This document shows, one piece after another, positions 11,340 to 25,337 of a stretch of 64,000 bases of DNA. The position numbers and the translations under genes are program-made. Numbering within the stretch: the first letter of the stretch is position 1; each line of letters starts with the position of its first letter. The DNA lies in NCBI GenBank assembly GCA_038496445.1, contig JALMLS010000278.1, positions 1 to 64,000 on the forward strand. Reading direction: 5' to 3'. The DNA is from Trichosphaerium sp. ATCC 40318 (lineage: Eukaryota; Discosea; Flabellinia; Trichosidae). Below the pieces are notes generated by a model. It saw nothing but the letters and a program-made list of their open reading frames with translations, was not told where the DNA came from and made no database searches.

Positions 11340-12062
11340 TACACGTGTGCCTCTAGCTACCCAAACAATTGTTGTGATTCCTGCGATGACTATTGGGCGG
11401 GATTAGAGTTGGGAACAACGACAGTCCATTTGTACATACCCAAGATTGCGCCAATTATAGGTAAGACGTATGCCCACACTGTAGCGTATGTTGAAAGGCT
11501 AGGGCTTTCCCATATGATATCGTGCAGGTCATTTTTATTGTACCAACACTGCTTGTTGCGGTCTACGCCAATGGTCTTCAAAAAAAGTTAGTTTATGGCG
11601 TTTTCGAGTGGAAAAATAGAGCGAACGCACGGTATAGCGAGGTAGTGCGATGTGCTCAACGTATAAGCGTGTTGAATCAGATACAGCAACTGAGGTTCCA
11701 TTTATGGTTTCGTTAACAAGCTAGGCACCATTAAGAACGTAGAACATCTTTTTTACGCGGTATAGGCGTACTGTGTACGTGTAATCCACATTTAGTTTAC
11801 ACATTATATCAAACTTCCCAGCGCAAGATATTACAGGATTGGAAACCTTGCAGTTCCATTTTACGTATGATGGAGCCTTTGTGACCTTCATCAGAGATGT
11901 AGATCCTATACCAAGGCAAATACAGGCGCCAATCTATTACATAATAAGGGGGCTTCCGTTTCCGTCCATTATTGGTAACCGTACCAAAATAAAAAACCCA
12001 ATGCCAATAGATTTTACAGTAGATAGCTTAAAAAGCATACCACAGCATATTGTTTTGCCCAT
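11340..12062 (-). CDS. Small two-transmembrane protein, unknown
   Basis: From the ATG at 12062 the exons read MGKTICCGML..., a hydrophobic segment (SIGIGFFIL joined to IGACICLGIGSTSL) and a cysteine-containing loop (CKVSNPVISCAGKFDIMCKL). A final part has QCWYNKNDLHDIIWE and a second hydrophobic helix (VWAYVLPIIGAIL, continuing VIAGITTIVWVARG across an intron). The two-helix, cysteine-loop plan resembles small membrane modulators, but I cannot name a family. The end is unsettled. An open frame continues to 11250, overlapping the TMBIM start, or a GTACGC donor joins it to the TMBIM first exon, giving one longer protein. Confidence 0.5.
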
Positions 12063-12290
12063 GACGTGTTAACTTAGTTTATTGTTTGAGATTATGTTAG
12101 CTGTGACTTAATTTTCATTTCGTAAATTTTCAAGCTTTCAGAATACAAAGTACTTTCTGTGAAGGACCCACTTGAACTTTCGTAAAAATACATCAAATGT
12201 GAGAAACAACTACTGCAATGTGGGACCATTATTTATTTTTATACAAGCGTCACCATACACGTCTATTTTTTGCCTCACGTGCTTTTTTAA

Positions 12291-15200
12291 TTATTTGTAC
12301 ATCAAGTCATTACACGATTGCAGGATAGCTGTAATTTGAGGTAAAGCTTGTTCGCCAATAGCAAAGAGCTCCTGAAGTGCAAGACCAGCATCTATAGAAG
12401 TGCGTTAGCTTAACATGGTATCACAGTGCTCAACACTTAGTTCAAACACCAAAAACGTACCAGCGAAATGAAAGAACTCAGTCGCATAATCTAGAGCTGA
12501 GTACTTTACGACGTCGTTACGAGAGGATAAGCACTCCATGTAAACACCAACTATCCTGTCCGTTTCCCTAAGTTTTGGGTTAAACACAATTCACACTTAC
12601 AGTTGTTCGCTATTATGGCTGAAAAACTACAAAGGTACCTCAAATCCTCGTATAGGTAACGCAGTGACAACGAATAAGCTAGGTTTCTCAACGTCGCTGT
12701 AGGAACTAGTTCGTTACCAATACTTGCTGTATTATCAAGGTTCAAGAACGGTGTGAGATACATCACGAACTCTCGTAGAACAATAGGATGAACAACCTAA
12801 TAATTTTTTTAGTTTTGAAAACTACAAAAGCAAATATCACAAGTACGTACACTGGCCTTGTCCAGTTCTTTTAGAGCTGACACGCGGTTATCCATACTAC
12901 AATTTCGCTCCAAATCCAAAGCGTTCTTTATCACAGCCTTTTTATCGTCTGCAAACGGACTACGAAGCGCAGGAGGTGACCCATTAGCACCATCTACAAG
13001 CCATCGAAGCTGTTTAATTGCAGGAAATAAGTCAGCCACCCGTCTAAGCGTCTTGTTAATCAATGGCGGTCTAGAGCATATTGCGTACGATATGAATGAC
13101 GAATACTTTACTAGTGATTTATGTTGTGGTATTTCAAGCTTCAAGTGGCATAAGAATTGCGCAATCTTGAGAACCAGGTTCTAATACACAGTCAGTACCT
13201 TTGACACAGGTCTTAGAAGCTCGTACACGTAGTTGACTATGGTTGTAAATAGTGTTGGCAAGAAATTCAAGATACTCTCTTAAAATGAGTTCCAAGTGTT
13301 TACTCTGTAATAACATAAGCTTTAATATTGTAGCGTATCCATACCTTGAACAAAAACGGACGCATTACATCCATAATACCAAGAACGTAGGAAAACAGTA
13401 CATGGTACTGAGAACGTACGAACTCGCCTGTAGGAACATGTGTTTTACCATGTAGTAATGCACACAGTGAAGGCAAGTATCGCAGTACTACAGAAGGCGA
13501 GGTAGCTGCTATTTTTCGCAAGCGCACAAAAGCCAATCTTGACAAGTCTACAATACCCAAATTTTGTACAAGTTTATGTATCTTCACGTCAGCCTGGAGA
13601 GAAAATATGTAAGTGATAATTTCATACGGTGATGATCGTACTTTTGAAGATAACGCATCGAACGATGTGGAAAGTAAGTGATCAAGTGTTGGGTTTCTAA
13701 CTTTTCCCAAAGTGCTGGCATTGAAGTACAAGCCTGCAAGTAGCATCATAGCGCCAGTAGGCCTTATGCTCTCCTTAAAGGGTATTAGAGGATAGATAGT
13801 AAGACAAAGATGTACCTCCGTATTAGTAGTTCGTGTGAATATACCAAAGAGTCCATTAAGGGGAAATGTTTTGGATAAAGCCTAGTGCTACGATTAACTA
13901 GGTTCTTGGTTTTTTAAATATTAATAGCGTACTGCTGCTCTAGGGATATCTGAGTGATGCAACAAATAATGAATAAGGTCTTGTAAATGCTTTGGATCAC
14001 TTTTTGTAACACCAAGTAGAAGTTTTAGCCTAAAAATTAATTAATGAGACCGTACAGTTTTAACTGCGTGTAAACTAAGCACCTCTTTTCAACTATAGAA
14101 CCATGGAATTCGTCAACTAAGTTAAGGGGTTAGTATGAGAATTGTGCAAGCTATTTAAAGGAGCACATACGAGAACTTTCTCTAATTTCTTCCAAGGTAA
14201 TATCACACAACTTTAAAATGTTCGCTTGAGTTAATGCATAAACATCTGATTGAGCTTTCAGTTGTGTCTTTGATGCAATGTGAACCCACGACTGAGGTTG
14301 ATACAAATACATAGACACGAATTCTAGAGCAGACGTGGGATTCAACTCCTAGACACAAAGTTAGCAATAATAAATTACAAAAAAAAAATGATGTAACAAA
14401 GTTGCTTGCCTTTAGCGGTGTTCTCATTAATCTATCCATGTATTTCCGTTTTACAGACCACGCTGCTTCATGAACAAGCTTACTTAAAAGTAGTGGTCGT
14501 ATGTTCTTGCCAACATGTGGATCACAACGCTTAAATAGCAAGTCAAAAATTCCCTCGTTTGTCATCCCGCTATCCAGCTTTAAAAGCCATTCAACAAGAA
14601 CTATTGAATATCCAGGAATATCCTCTGCTTCTTGTGTGAACTTGTGCATACTGTTCAAAGTTGAAACAATCCCTGACGTGATTTGAACATTCGAAGATGG
14701 CTGATACGTATCAGGAGCATTCTCACTCATGAAATGAAACGCTTCTCTGACAATTGAAGAAAAATGTGGTGTCTGTTCCTGAAGCAATGTCGTAATGAGT
14801 TTGAAAGTGTCTTCAGCTTCGAAAATAACTCGTTTGTCGCTTGTTTGTAAATGAGAATACAGTATCTGTGCTACGTTTCCTTGATGAGTTTCCGCTAGTT
14901 TTGCGAAGATTACATCTTCTTGAGCAACTTCACCAACGCCTCTAATTGATTCCACAATACCAGTAACTTCTGTGACAGTTTGGAAGAGTTGTAAAGTAAA
15001 GAACTCTGGTTGCTTAAGCAAGAAGCCTTTGAGCTCTTCCAGTATATGTAAGAAAGGCTTGGCATCTCTAGGTGGTGGGAAGCAAAGGCATATACAATTC
15101 AGCAGTGGTATAGAAAAGCACGATTTCTTTAATAGCTCAAGTAAAAGACTATCGCGTTGAGGTGCTGATGCTATACCAAGTTGAAGATATTGTACAATAG

Positions 15201-18200
15201 CATCAGCTAACCCAAACTCAGAAGTCAACAATGAAGTATTTAGTTCATTGAGACACCATCCTAAGTAATCATCTCGAAGACTCTCAGCTAATGAATCAGG
15301 GCTACAAAGATCGTTACTATCATTGGAAAATGATCATGTAGAGAATACGTACTTTACAAACAATGCATTAACTATACTTCGTGCTTGATTTTCTACGTTT
15401 TGGCTTGCCAAGTCATGTTGTTGAGGTGCTGGGAATTCAGAAAGATCTCGGAATAATTTTTTTGGGTACACTAATTCAGGTTTATCCACAGACATCCTAT
15501 AAGACGATTAACCAAAAATACTCGACAATTCAAGCCAAAAAAACGTTACCCGTCAACTTTAGTTGTCGCAGAAATCTTTGCTAGTATTGCTTGTCCACCC
15601 GAAATACCCATATTATTATACATTGTTATACGTTCCGCAACCTTCTTCAAGTCCCAACCAGTAGTTTCTTCAAGAAACTCAACAGCATGACTGTTACAAA
15701 CAGCGTCAGCATTTTTATCCAAAAGAGACATGGAAAGTGCCACACATTCATCAGCCAAACCGTTTTTGGTCATGAGTATAAGCAAATTCGATGGAGCCAA
15801 AAAATTAACAGCTAAATTTAAGAAATGAGAAATTGATTTGGTTCTGGAGTGAAGTACCCGGCCGAAACAAGCGTTTGTCTGTAGCAAGACCAAGTGTCAA
15901 CGCTTGATCTTGGGTTATGGATGGCAGTGTATTCCCTTTACGGAGCATTGGTGGCAGCTCACCACTTTTAAAAAATATATCGATGAGTTTATCTTGTTCA
16001 ACTACTATTTCTTCGGTTTCTGCTGCGGAGTTAGAATAGTTTAAATGAAATCTGGGCATACCGTAGGGTTGGGATAGCAAGGTTATGATACCATCCCACA
16101 CTTGTGTTGGTAACTTAATAGACGCTTTATCTTTAATTTGTAGCGTAAGCGATGAGTGAGACGTGTCCATCTAGGAGTGATAAGAAGTTTTTTTATCGGT
16201 TGTTTATTGGAAGTACGTCATCTGTAGATGTTGCTGCATCAATAAATATCCGTATAAGTTTTGAATAAATCTTCTCAAGTCCCAAGAAACGCCTTATAAC
16301 TCTTTTTGAAGATAAGAGCTGTTTGCACAAATCCTACAAAATATTTAATAAGCTACTATTTGCTTATGTTAAAACAAATAATGTAGTGTTCCTACACAAT
16401 GTGCATGGCGATATCTAACGCCACACACATACTAGTGAGGTACACAAGGTAATTTAGGGACTTTGTATCAATGAAGAGCCAAAGCTGGGGCAAACCATTT
16501 TCTATAGTCCCATACTCGTAAACTGAGCTTAGTTTTTTGATTTCCTTACCTGTGCTAGTTCCCCTGAAGAATCTGCGTGTTCAACAAGAAAGTCAATGTA
16601 TGTACATATGACCTCAGTCTCATCCTCGTACGCGATGACTTTTATCAAGTGATCAAAAATTACACCTAAGAATTATTTAAGCTCGCACGAAATTCAAAAA
16701 AAAAAATTGTGGTTTGTGACTTTGTTAAGGCACACCAAGCTAAGTACTGGATTTTTGGCATAAAAAAACCACGAAAAATGATATTAGTACCTTTAGCGAT
16801 TATAAACCATCGTAATAGCGGCAGTTTGGTCAACCATCCACGCTTTGAGCTGTATGTAATTGAGAAAAAGAAAAAAAAGTGCGGTATTCGTACCCTCCAT
16901 CTACATCCATTGGATCGCTTCCAAGTATGCTACTTGACTCTTCCACTGTATCCGATTTGGTTGGTGGCCAATTGTGAAAAAGCTTGTTGAGTGCAGCATC
17001 ACTCATTGTTCTGTCATGTACATCCCTAAGAACGATTAGCTTGAGGCACATATAGTTTTGTTACGCACTTGGAAGCAAGTTTGCTCAAGAAAAAGTCAAC
17101 AGCAGCAATTGTTTCCGTTTTGCCATTAAATCCAGTGCGAAGAAGTGCTAAAATTTCATTTGCTAGTTGCGCTGGTGCTGACTTTATGTCGGCAGCACGT
17201 GTAGATTGTGAAATTAGTAGAAGCTCAGCGAGAGCACGTGTTGGAAGTACACTCAACGTGTTTGGCGAATTAATGACTATAGGACCTAGCCACGTAATAG
17301 AACTGGCACCTTGGCGCTTCATTATATCTACCAAGAAATCTGAAAGATAAAACAGTAAGTAACAACTACACTAATATTCCTCTTAACATGCCTGGTTTAC
17401 GAGAACTGCAAAGCAGGTGTCCAACACAAATGAGCTGCTTATCTACATAATCAAGTCTTTCAATAAAATCTCTTGGAGCTGGCATAACATCTGTTGAAAT
17501 ATCGAACGCTATTAACTAAGTTGTATTTAATAAAAATAACAAAGTTGTTTGTTTTACCTTTGAAAATAGATCCGATGTCTCTGAAATTACTGGCGCTACG
17601 TCTTCACCTAGTACATTGTAAGGATATTTAATAGTAAGTTGGTATACCGTCACGTGTAGCAGCTTCTAATTGTGTTATTAGCTGACGACCTTTCTGTAAT
17701 ACATCAACCTATTGAAGTAGTTTAATTTGTGTGCGTGTATTGAATATTAATACCCTTGGCGATGATTCCCAGCGTTGCATAACTGCCATTTCCATGAAAC
17801 TCTTCAATGTTGGTATATTTTCCCACAGGTACTTTCCAATTGTCATTGGGTTCAAAGAAGCGCAAATAATTAACAAGAGCGTTGCCTAGTGATCATTAAC
17901 ACAGAAATAAATTTTGATTTTGATTTTACATACCACCCAGAAATCTTCGTTAACATAAAACTTTGTTGTTAGTGGCAGATTAAGCTTAGCTCTGGTTTCG
18001 TCTGACATTGCGTACTCTGCCAATAGTAGCATACCATCACAAACGGATGTATTTTGTAATACAATAGCTCCCTCAGAAGCATAACCTTTCTAAACAGCAA
18101 TTACTATGTGGTGATGACAGCAAACGACGTACTGTTCTATCTGCAGCACGTGCCACTAAGTGCTCAAACATTTGTAATACGTCAACATTAGGTAATCGGA

Positions 18201-20571
18201 CAGGCATATTGACATTTAGGGCAAGTGACATAAGACTATGCGAACGTATAAGATACTTAAAGTAAAAAAATCTACATTTCGTACATGTGGAACGTTTCTT
18301 CTTCAACTGGTACATTACGTGTTAATACTGCAAAAATTGTGTTCATTGATTCCCCCTTAAAGAAAGGTTGCTTGAAGATATTTAGTTTTGATGTCTAGAT
18401 AGAAAAGAAGTAACTTACAACATCCGCTGTAAAATAGGTTTGTTGCGGCTCTAAGAATAGCAACTTCCTAACCATCTTGGCATACACAGGCAACACTTCG
18501 TCAGTGTCTGAAAGGTACTGCGGTATTGTCGAACAAAACTTCATAGCTTCTCTCTAAATTCAACAAATGAGTAAGGGCACTATTCTCTGAACAAAAAATG
18601 ACATTTTGACATGTGTCAAAAGAAAATTTCTGAAAACGCACTTGTATTACGGCAACATGTTTTCTCGCTTTCCTCAATACTGCTGCCTTATCCTTTGCTT
18701 TCAATAAAGTATTAGTACTCAATATTAGGGAATGTGAGCGTACATGCAACTGTGCCAGTAAGTATGCTTCCAGGAACTGTCAATATAATACACAAACAAA
18801 CTAAGTCTACTATTTGATGGACCCAAAATTCTTTTACGTAATCTTCATAGTTTGACAAATCCAGTGGTTGCATCAATCTATAACCAATGCTTTCAAAGTT
18901 TATGTTTGTGTAGTTTCCCAATGTACGTATTGAATTTATGAAAAGAGGTACAATAACTGACTGAAGCTTAGGGTCTGTAGGTATCTGCTGAATTATTTGA
19001 GCGAGGTGATACTCCTTGTTATCTGGAAGTGATTGGTAGATAATCAAGAGCTTCTTAGAGTTATTAAGTATGCCAGGATTCACAATGGCTTCTTTATATA
19101 TGAATCCACGAAGCGCTAAAGTTATATTAATAAAGACCATTTCCAAAGAATTATGTTTAATATTTACCTAGCCACGGATAGTTTTTATGACTTTGCATCA
19201 ACTGTTTGATTTTATCTTGAATAAACTGCGCATTCATGCCAACTACTCTCACAGCGAGTATGTTCTCCAAAGTTACAATATCTTGTTTAGTGTCCGTATT
19301 ACACTGTACGACAATGTTACTGATAAGATCCTTAGCAAAGCGTGTAGTGCTTGGCATTGTCATCCAGGCTAATTGTTTTAGTGTTTTAATCCTTGTTACT
19401 TTTTAGGTGCTCCTTGCGTACTTTGTAAGTGCATTGAAGCAAGTTCTCGAACTTCTGGGGAAGTAACAGTAGCAGACATTAATCGTACGACATTTTTTAG
19501 GTTTGTATCTTCCTTGGATAGGCATTCATTTAATATAGTCAGTACGAGATCTTGAACTTCTCTGCGTTGCACAGGATCAGGATATCGATCACATACAGCT
19601 TCTGTGTTAGCGCCCTATAATAAAATTCAGAAAGAAAAAAAAAAAAAATGTTCTTTTTTTTTCAAACTCACCTCAGCAGAGAAGACTGTTAGCACATTAG
19701 CCACAAATAACCTAGAATTTTCGTCATCAACCCATACTCTGTCATCAAGAGAGTCTTGAAAGAAAGCCTTGTCTACATTAGCACTGACAATTTTTTGAAG
19801 AAAAACTGATGTGCAAAGTACCCTCACAAAATCCACCGGCCAACCTTTTACAGATTTGTACGCTTGATACAGTAAATTGCATACTAGTATAGGTACAATA
19901 GGCGCTCGTTTAAACGAACGAGGCTTGCCCTTGAGAATAGAAAGGAGGTACTAAAAACAGACGTGTTAGAAGAAATACGCAAAGTCATTTGACATTGTGC
20001 TAACCTTTTGAATTGATGGCTCTTTGAATATTGAAGCCTTTACTTTACAAGCGTACATAAGTCCCAAGTAGCAATGTTCATCTGGATTTAAAGGGGAAGC
20101 TTGCAAGACATCGAGGTTGGCCTTAATTATACCAATAACAGCACCAAAATTTTTGCTGTCAGCGGCCGTTAAAATTTCTTGAGCTATGTCCTTGGCTAGC
20201 ATTGCGTTTAGTGTAATGTTGATTAGCATAACCAACGAAAAGTTATTAAATTGTCAAGGATAGTACCATGAGAGTCATTCTCAATCTTTTTCATGCTGCC
20301 TGGGCGTTCTACAAGGTGTTAGTAATGTTTTTTTCGTTTTATGTTTTAGACATTTACCAGCAGGTGGCATTGAGCGTTGTATGTACGGTTTAGGTGCCTA
20401 CGGGGTGTTAATAAATTAGTTTAGACAGATGTTAACCTTGTCCTGGCTTTTGGTTCGACCTATACACTGTCAGATGTAAAATAATTGCTCTACGGCGTTT
20501 GTACCCAATGCGACAATATCATCACCACCATACAGGTTTGAGCCCCTTGGAAACTTACCAGGGTTGCTCAT
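12291..20571 (-). CDS. INTS1: Integrator complex subunit 1 homologue
   Basis: A very large multi-exon gene for a helical-repeat protein. Integrator cleaves snRNA and paused nascent transcripts in metazoa; subunit 1 is its scaffold. The N-terminal part has the INTS1 signature: WPVDFVRVL, then DRVWVDDENSRLFVANVLTV. It is followed by helical pairs such as TSPEVRELASMHLQS and GMNAQFIQDKIKQLMQSH. Near the C-terminus, SPSVVLRYLPSLCALLHGK and VLFSYVLGIMDVMRPFLF fit the conserved RPLLLLRQL..LLQ and L..LQP.VF pattern. More than twenty introns of about 40-60 nt. The start is at 20571, the stop TAA at 12291. An internal ATG at 16170 sits just after an AG acceptor and is treated as an exon edge. Total length near 2000 residues fits INTS1. 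Confidence 0.82.
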
Positions 20572-20745
20572 GGTGGCACCAACGCCTAATTGTATGGCGT
20601 TTGCGCGTAATTGTTAAGTCTTGTTTTTTTTCAAAATACCCCTGAATAAAGCGCGAAATAGTTGTGCTACGGTATTTGTTTACTTTATGACATTGCGCTA
20701 CACATACAAGTACAGGTTGTTTGCTCTAGCTTTCAGGTTTTTTAT

Positions 20746-21732
20746 CTAAGAATATTTCCCACCTATAACAACCTTCATGGAGTGTCTTACTGTGTGCGTA
20801 TGACCCACAAACCCTACAATGATCAGACAGCAAAATGTCTTCTCACAAGTAAAACGGCACACGAGGCCGTGGCGTTGTTTACAACGCAAACCGCATGAAA
20901 AAAGAACGGGTTGGTTTAAACCGTATGCAATAGTACCTGTCAAAGAGCCTTTGCGTCGCGATATTGTCTGGCATAGTTTCAGCAATGCACGTCTTCTTTC
21001 CTTCCATCGCTGCAATTTCAAGCAAATACTTTGTCTAAAGCAAAGATTAAATACTATTCACGCTGTATTTCGACGGCGTACAATGTACGTAGCTATCCCT
21101 CTACCTTGTCAAAGGTTAAAATATGACACGAATATTGTCTCACCTTGAAATTTATCTGCAACTGTCACGGCCATTTCACACGTGTCACCATCATTCTTTG
21201 GGCTCATGTAACGTGCTATACCAACGAAAGAGTCGGTGGTGCTGTCTACAGCCGCGAGAGCTATACGTCACGTGAGTAAAAAGGAAAAGAAATCCAATTT
21301 ATTTAATAACGTACCAAAGTCGTGCGTGTAATCAACGTGGGTGAAGTAGTGAACCTCTTTGGGCGTCAGCTTTGTTTTAGCGTGAAAGAAACGCATGTAG
21401 CGAGAGTGAGGACTCTAAATACGCAGTTAAACATAGCGGTAGGTGTGTTGACTAACTCGCGTACCATGTGTTTCTCCACAAACATTTTTTCGCGAATCTT
21501 GGGATGAATAAGAAACAAATCCGTTAACAATGCGGACCTCGTCATCTGGAGTAATAGGGCGAATAACTAATAATGTTTTGGATGGTTTTGTTCCTCTAGA
21601 GAGAAATGTAACATCTCGTGAGAATTTACTGTTTGGGTGGTGCTTAACAGACACGGGTATGCGCTCTAAATGTTTGGAAGATATTTAGTGTATTGTTCAA
21701 TTACCTGGTTTCATAACTCTACGCAGGCGCAT
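20746..21732 (-). CDS. GNAT-family N-acetyltransferase
   Basis: Acetyl-CoA-dependent acetyltransferase of the Gcn5-related fold. The start MRLRRVMKP is followed by SKTLLVIRPITPDDEVRIVN (strand 1 and helix 1), RYMRFFHAKTKLTPKEVHYF, the DYTHDFALAAVD strand, and VGIARYMSPKNDGDTCEMAV (strands 3-4). LEIAAMEGKKTCIAETMPDN then leads to ATQRLFDR, the usual motif B helix. The layout (RP..PeDe, RFF, vDy.. AlvA) resembles the acetyltransferase domain attached to bacterial acyl-CoA synthetases (Pat). The Q/RxxGxG/A loop falls near an exon edge and is not clearly visible. The substrate cannot be inferred. Stop at 20746. Confidence 0.78.
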
Positions 21733-22988
21733 CTGAAAGAAAACTACAAGGGAAAATTGTACCTGACATTTCTTGACGTTGATAGTTATGTTACCGTAAC
21801 AACCTAATTAGGTGAACAAAGAATCACAACTCAGTCAAAGGCTGGAAATAATAAAACGTTTGACCAAAACAATAGTCCACCAAGGACGCTGTCATACTTT
21901 TCTAGTACTGTCCTTTCTCACAATGGAATAGTGGTAATAGTTAACGTTGTTGGAGGCTGTAGTGACAGAAAAATTATTCAAATTTCACAAAAGTCGAAAA
22001 ACAGCTACTGTTTCACTGAGGTATTGCAATTCTCATAATTCATTTGTCGCGCCTTAAAATCGCCTATATGTGTTATCCAAGTGCGTAGAATAGTAATATA
22101 CATCCCAAAATTTTTACATCAAGTGACACTTTGTTTCAAAAGGCATTTCTTTTTAGTGGCTAATGGATGAGATATAAGGTGCATCAAACAACGTTCATAC
22201 AGCTGTATATGAGACTGCGTATGAGTTCGTTTCGAGTTGAAGTCTGCCGAAATTGTAAAGGTTTAAGCAATGAATCAGAAACGGACTCTTGTGGGGTAGT
22301 AGAATGCTTTGTAAAATATATTGTAACTAAGTTACGTTGGTACATCGGAAATCAACTAAAATACCAATACCTTGTCGACTTACTTTGCCGTTTCTACTTC
22401 TGATTACCACCAGTTACTTCTTGGGCCCTTTGGGCACTTGAGTCAGATCAATGCTATCACCTATCATCCTTTTTGCAAAACCTACAGATAGTACTCCACA
22501 TCTCTTTCACCAGCGTTCTTTTTAAGCAGTAACTATAACCAGATCTCTTATACAATGGTAGCTGCACTACTAAAACGAAAGGAAGTACCGCACGTGCCAA
22601 CATTAACAAACGTTTACATTTGCGTAGAAAACATCAAAGCTTGTGTCTCGTATCATTGTAACCGTGAAAAAAAACAGGAATAAAGGACTTAGTGAATCTA
22701 CAACACTTAGTGGTTAAGGACTGTCCAAGATTACGAAATCATGTTGAAATATATGAGCTTACTTCTAACTAGTCAAATAAAGTAATGTAATATTGACTTC
22801 GTATCGATGTTCATTCCTTCTCATTTAAATAATACTGTATCGGTTGGGCTTTGTTGAACAAGGAACTACTTTATGTATCTATTCTTTACATCTACAATTA
22901 CTTTTATTAAGCACTGTACTATGAGCTTAATGGCATTCAATATTATCTATAGTTGACTTCTTTGTCTCGGTTTAAATCTGTTTGAGTA
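21733..22988. other. 1.25 kb spacer, no supported gene
   Basis: It lies between the GNAT start and the Zn2Cys6 gene's 3' end. The only longer open frame (22167-22403, plus) has no recognisable motif and no convincing splice partners. The stretch is AT-rich with stops in all frames. Confidence 0.5.
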
Positions 22989-25249
22989 CTAAGGAAAGTC
23001 TAGGTTTAGGTCATCATTTGGAAACAACTCAAAGCCCTCTTGAAGGGGCCAATCTATTTCTCCAGGCATACTCGCCAAGTTTTCTGTAGGTTCTAGAACA
23101 TCAGTAAATTGTTCAGCGTCGACGTGACCTTTCTCATCTTTTTTAGTCATAGAGACTTCATCCATGATAAACATTTTCAACAAACTTTTTTTGTAATATT
23201 CTAATCCAGTTTTATCGGCCATTGTGAACAAAGATCTACATTACAATCCGTTAAACATATGGGGCGGTAAAAATATGCACATGAGGCACCCAATTTGAGC
23301 TTACTGTATTAAGTGGTTACAGTCATCGAAATTAGTGTGCAAGTAAATCATTACCTAAAAGAATTTTGTATTGGCTTTTTCACTTTGATAATCTTACCTC
23401 TTGAAGAAATTGTGCATCTTTATTATGAATAGAAATCACGCCAATATCGTGTAAAATATGCATGTGATGAGGGCATTTGTCAGGGTAGATAACACAACGG
23501 TAGAACAACTCTTTGCTTCTCTGTTCTAAAGTATCAGCATAAGTCCTTCAAACACAACCAGCTTGCCTTTAGCGCTTCTACTAAGTGACCACCAGCAAAG
23601 TAAATAAACGCAGAAACTGCAGTGCTCATTGTTATGAATCTTACATACAGTTCTGGATACTGTTTTGGATCTAGTACATCTAAAGCAAGCTGTTTCATTG
23701 TAGAATACTCATACAAGTAATTCGCGAACATATCTTCAGACTACATTACCAAGTTAGTGAATGCCTCTAAATCAAGAAACTGCTTTTAAAACAATTTTAG
23801 CTGCATGCAGCTGTGCCCTATGATTCTAATACATAAAAACTTATTTAAGCGTACGACACTATTTAGTTTGAAGGCCAGGCCACTAGATGATGGAGCTTGC
23901 GTTGAAATTGTAAGCCATATCTTAACAAGAAAGTGTTAACAGATAACGTTCAAATAGTCAAAAAATTACACCTTTCCGAAAGAACACCACACTAACTGAG
24001 TTGCTAGCGCCAAACATGGCCTACTTGAACTCTCCAATTTCCTACGAAGGTCTTCACCTATTACTTTTAAGCGATGAAGTGCGTTCTCCCTACAAATCAC
24101 ATAAGACACGTTCTCATTTTTTTCTTTTTTTTTTGAATGCCTGTCTGTAAACACGTGATGAGAGAATAGTTTACAGCCTCTCTCAATGAGTTCCAGATAC
24201 TTAAGGGAAGAAAACTCAGGATCTTTTACTAGTTTGGCGAGCATATCTACAGTGCTTAGCGAACCAAACAACAACAAAAGTGCTAGAACATACTTTGCCC
24301 CTTAATAGAGTACTCAGATATTTCCGGCTTTCCTGCAAAGAATCCAGTATCTCTACCAAGAAGAACCAAACCAGCTATTTTATTCTCAGTCATCACTTCA
24401 AGTTGTATTTGTGACGTACTGGCGACAGAAGGGTGAACAATACCATCAAGGTTAGCCTCTATTTGCTCACAAACACCAAATAATTTTTCAGATGCTACTG
24501 GGAATACGTGACGTGCTCCTGTCGCAATAATAGTCGTTATTTCAAATATGGTTGGGTCCGCAGACCATGCTGTAACGCATTAGTAATTTTTTTGGATTCA
24601 ACATAGCCGCACAATTGCAGTTCCGTATTGCCGAGAGTACAGTTTCAGAGTTCCAGTGACGCAATGGTACACCCTTTATGGACAAATTAGCGGCGCTAGT
24701 AAATTCTCCAGCTTACAAACTTTGGGAAGTAGAGTCTATCGTAGTTCATTATCCATGTTGTAACACATGCTGAGATATTCAAGTCTATGCATAGATTCCA
24801 CAGAACATTCTGCAAAACAATCGAATAAATAAAATTATACTGGTAAACAGTTTTTGGGTAAACGCTAGAAAAAATGTTCGCTAGTACTAGCGACGGACAC
24901 ATTACCTCGTTTTTGGTAAGCCTCGAGTACTGCTTGCGCCAGTGGTCAGCCTCACGTGCTCGTAAAGCGAGTTGGGCTTTTAGGTTTTCGATGGTTGTAA
25001 TATATTCGTCCTCTAATAGAAATTAATGTCGATTTGGACCGTACTACACGTGCTAGATACTGCACCCCTTTTTTTGGGTTTTAAGTAAATACATTCAATA
25101 TCTCTTTTAATACAACGACTACATGGCCTTCCTTCGTCGCACTTTGCATGGGACCTCCTACAAGCAGCGCAAGCGAGACTGCCGCGTCTTGTAACTCTAC
25201 ATATCGGCATGGCCAAACGTCTTTTTTTTAAAGGTGGTTCTTCACTCAT
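22989..25249 (-). CDS. Zn2Cys6 (fungal-type) transcription factor
   Basis: The N-terminus has a basic stretch (PPLKKRR) and a textbook binuclear zinc cluster: cysteines at residues 27, 30, 37, 43, 46 and 53 (CX2CX6CX5CX2CX6C), followed by YLKPKKRG. Such proteins bind CGG-type DNA sites. A helical segment (TIENLKAQLALRAREADHWR) follows as a likely dimerisation coil. The long remainder is spliced from short exons with hydrophobic helices, and a glycine in LVLLGRDTGFFAGKPE. It ends in an acidic tail (WPLQEGFELFPNDDLNLDFP) that looks like an activation domain. The target genes are unknown. The 3' neighbour is a spacer; the 5' side faces the stress island. Confidence 0.85.
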
Positions 25250-25337
25250 CCTAGAACAGCTATGGCGATGTTGGTACTGTGCTCCAACCTGCTTTCAAAA
25301 GCACGTGTTTCATTCAAGAAAAGTCTTTTTTTTTCTA

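Noticed and set aside
16170-16170. A separate gene starting at the ATG in MDTSHSSLTLQ
   Set aside because: The ATG follows an AG acceptor, and the upstream exon splices into it in frame, so it is internal to the Integrator subunit gene.
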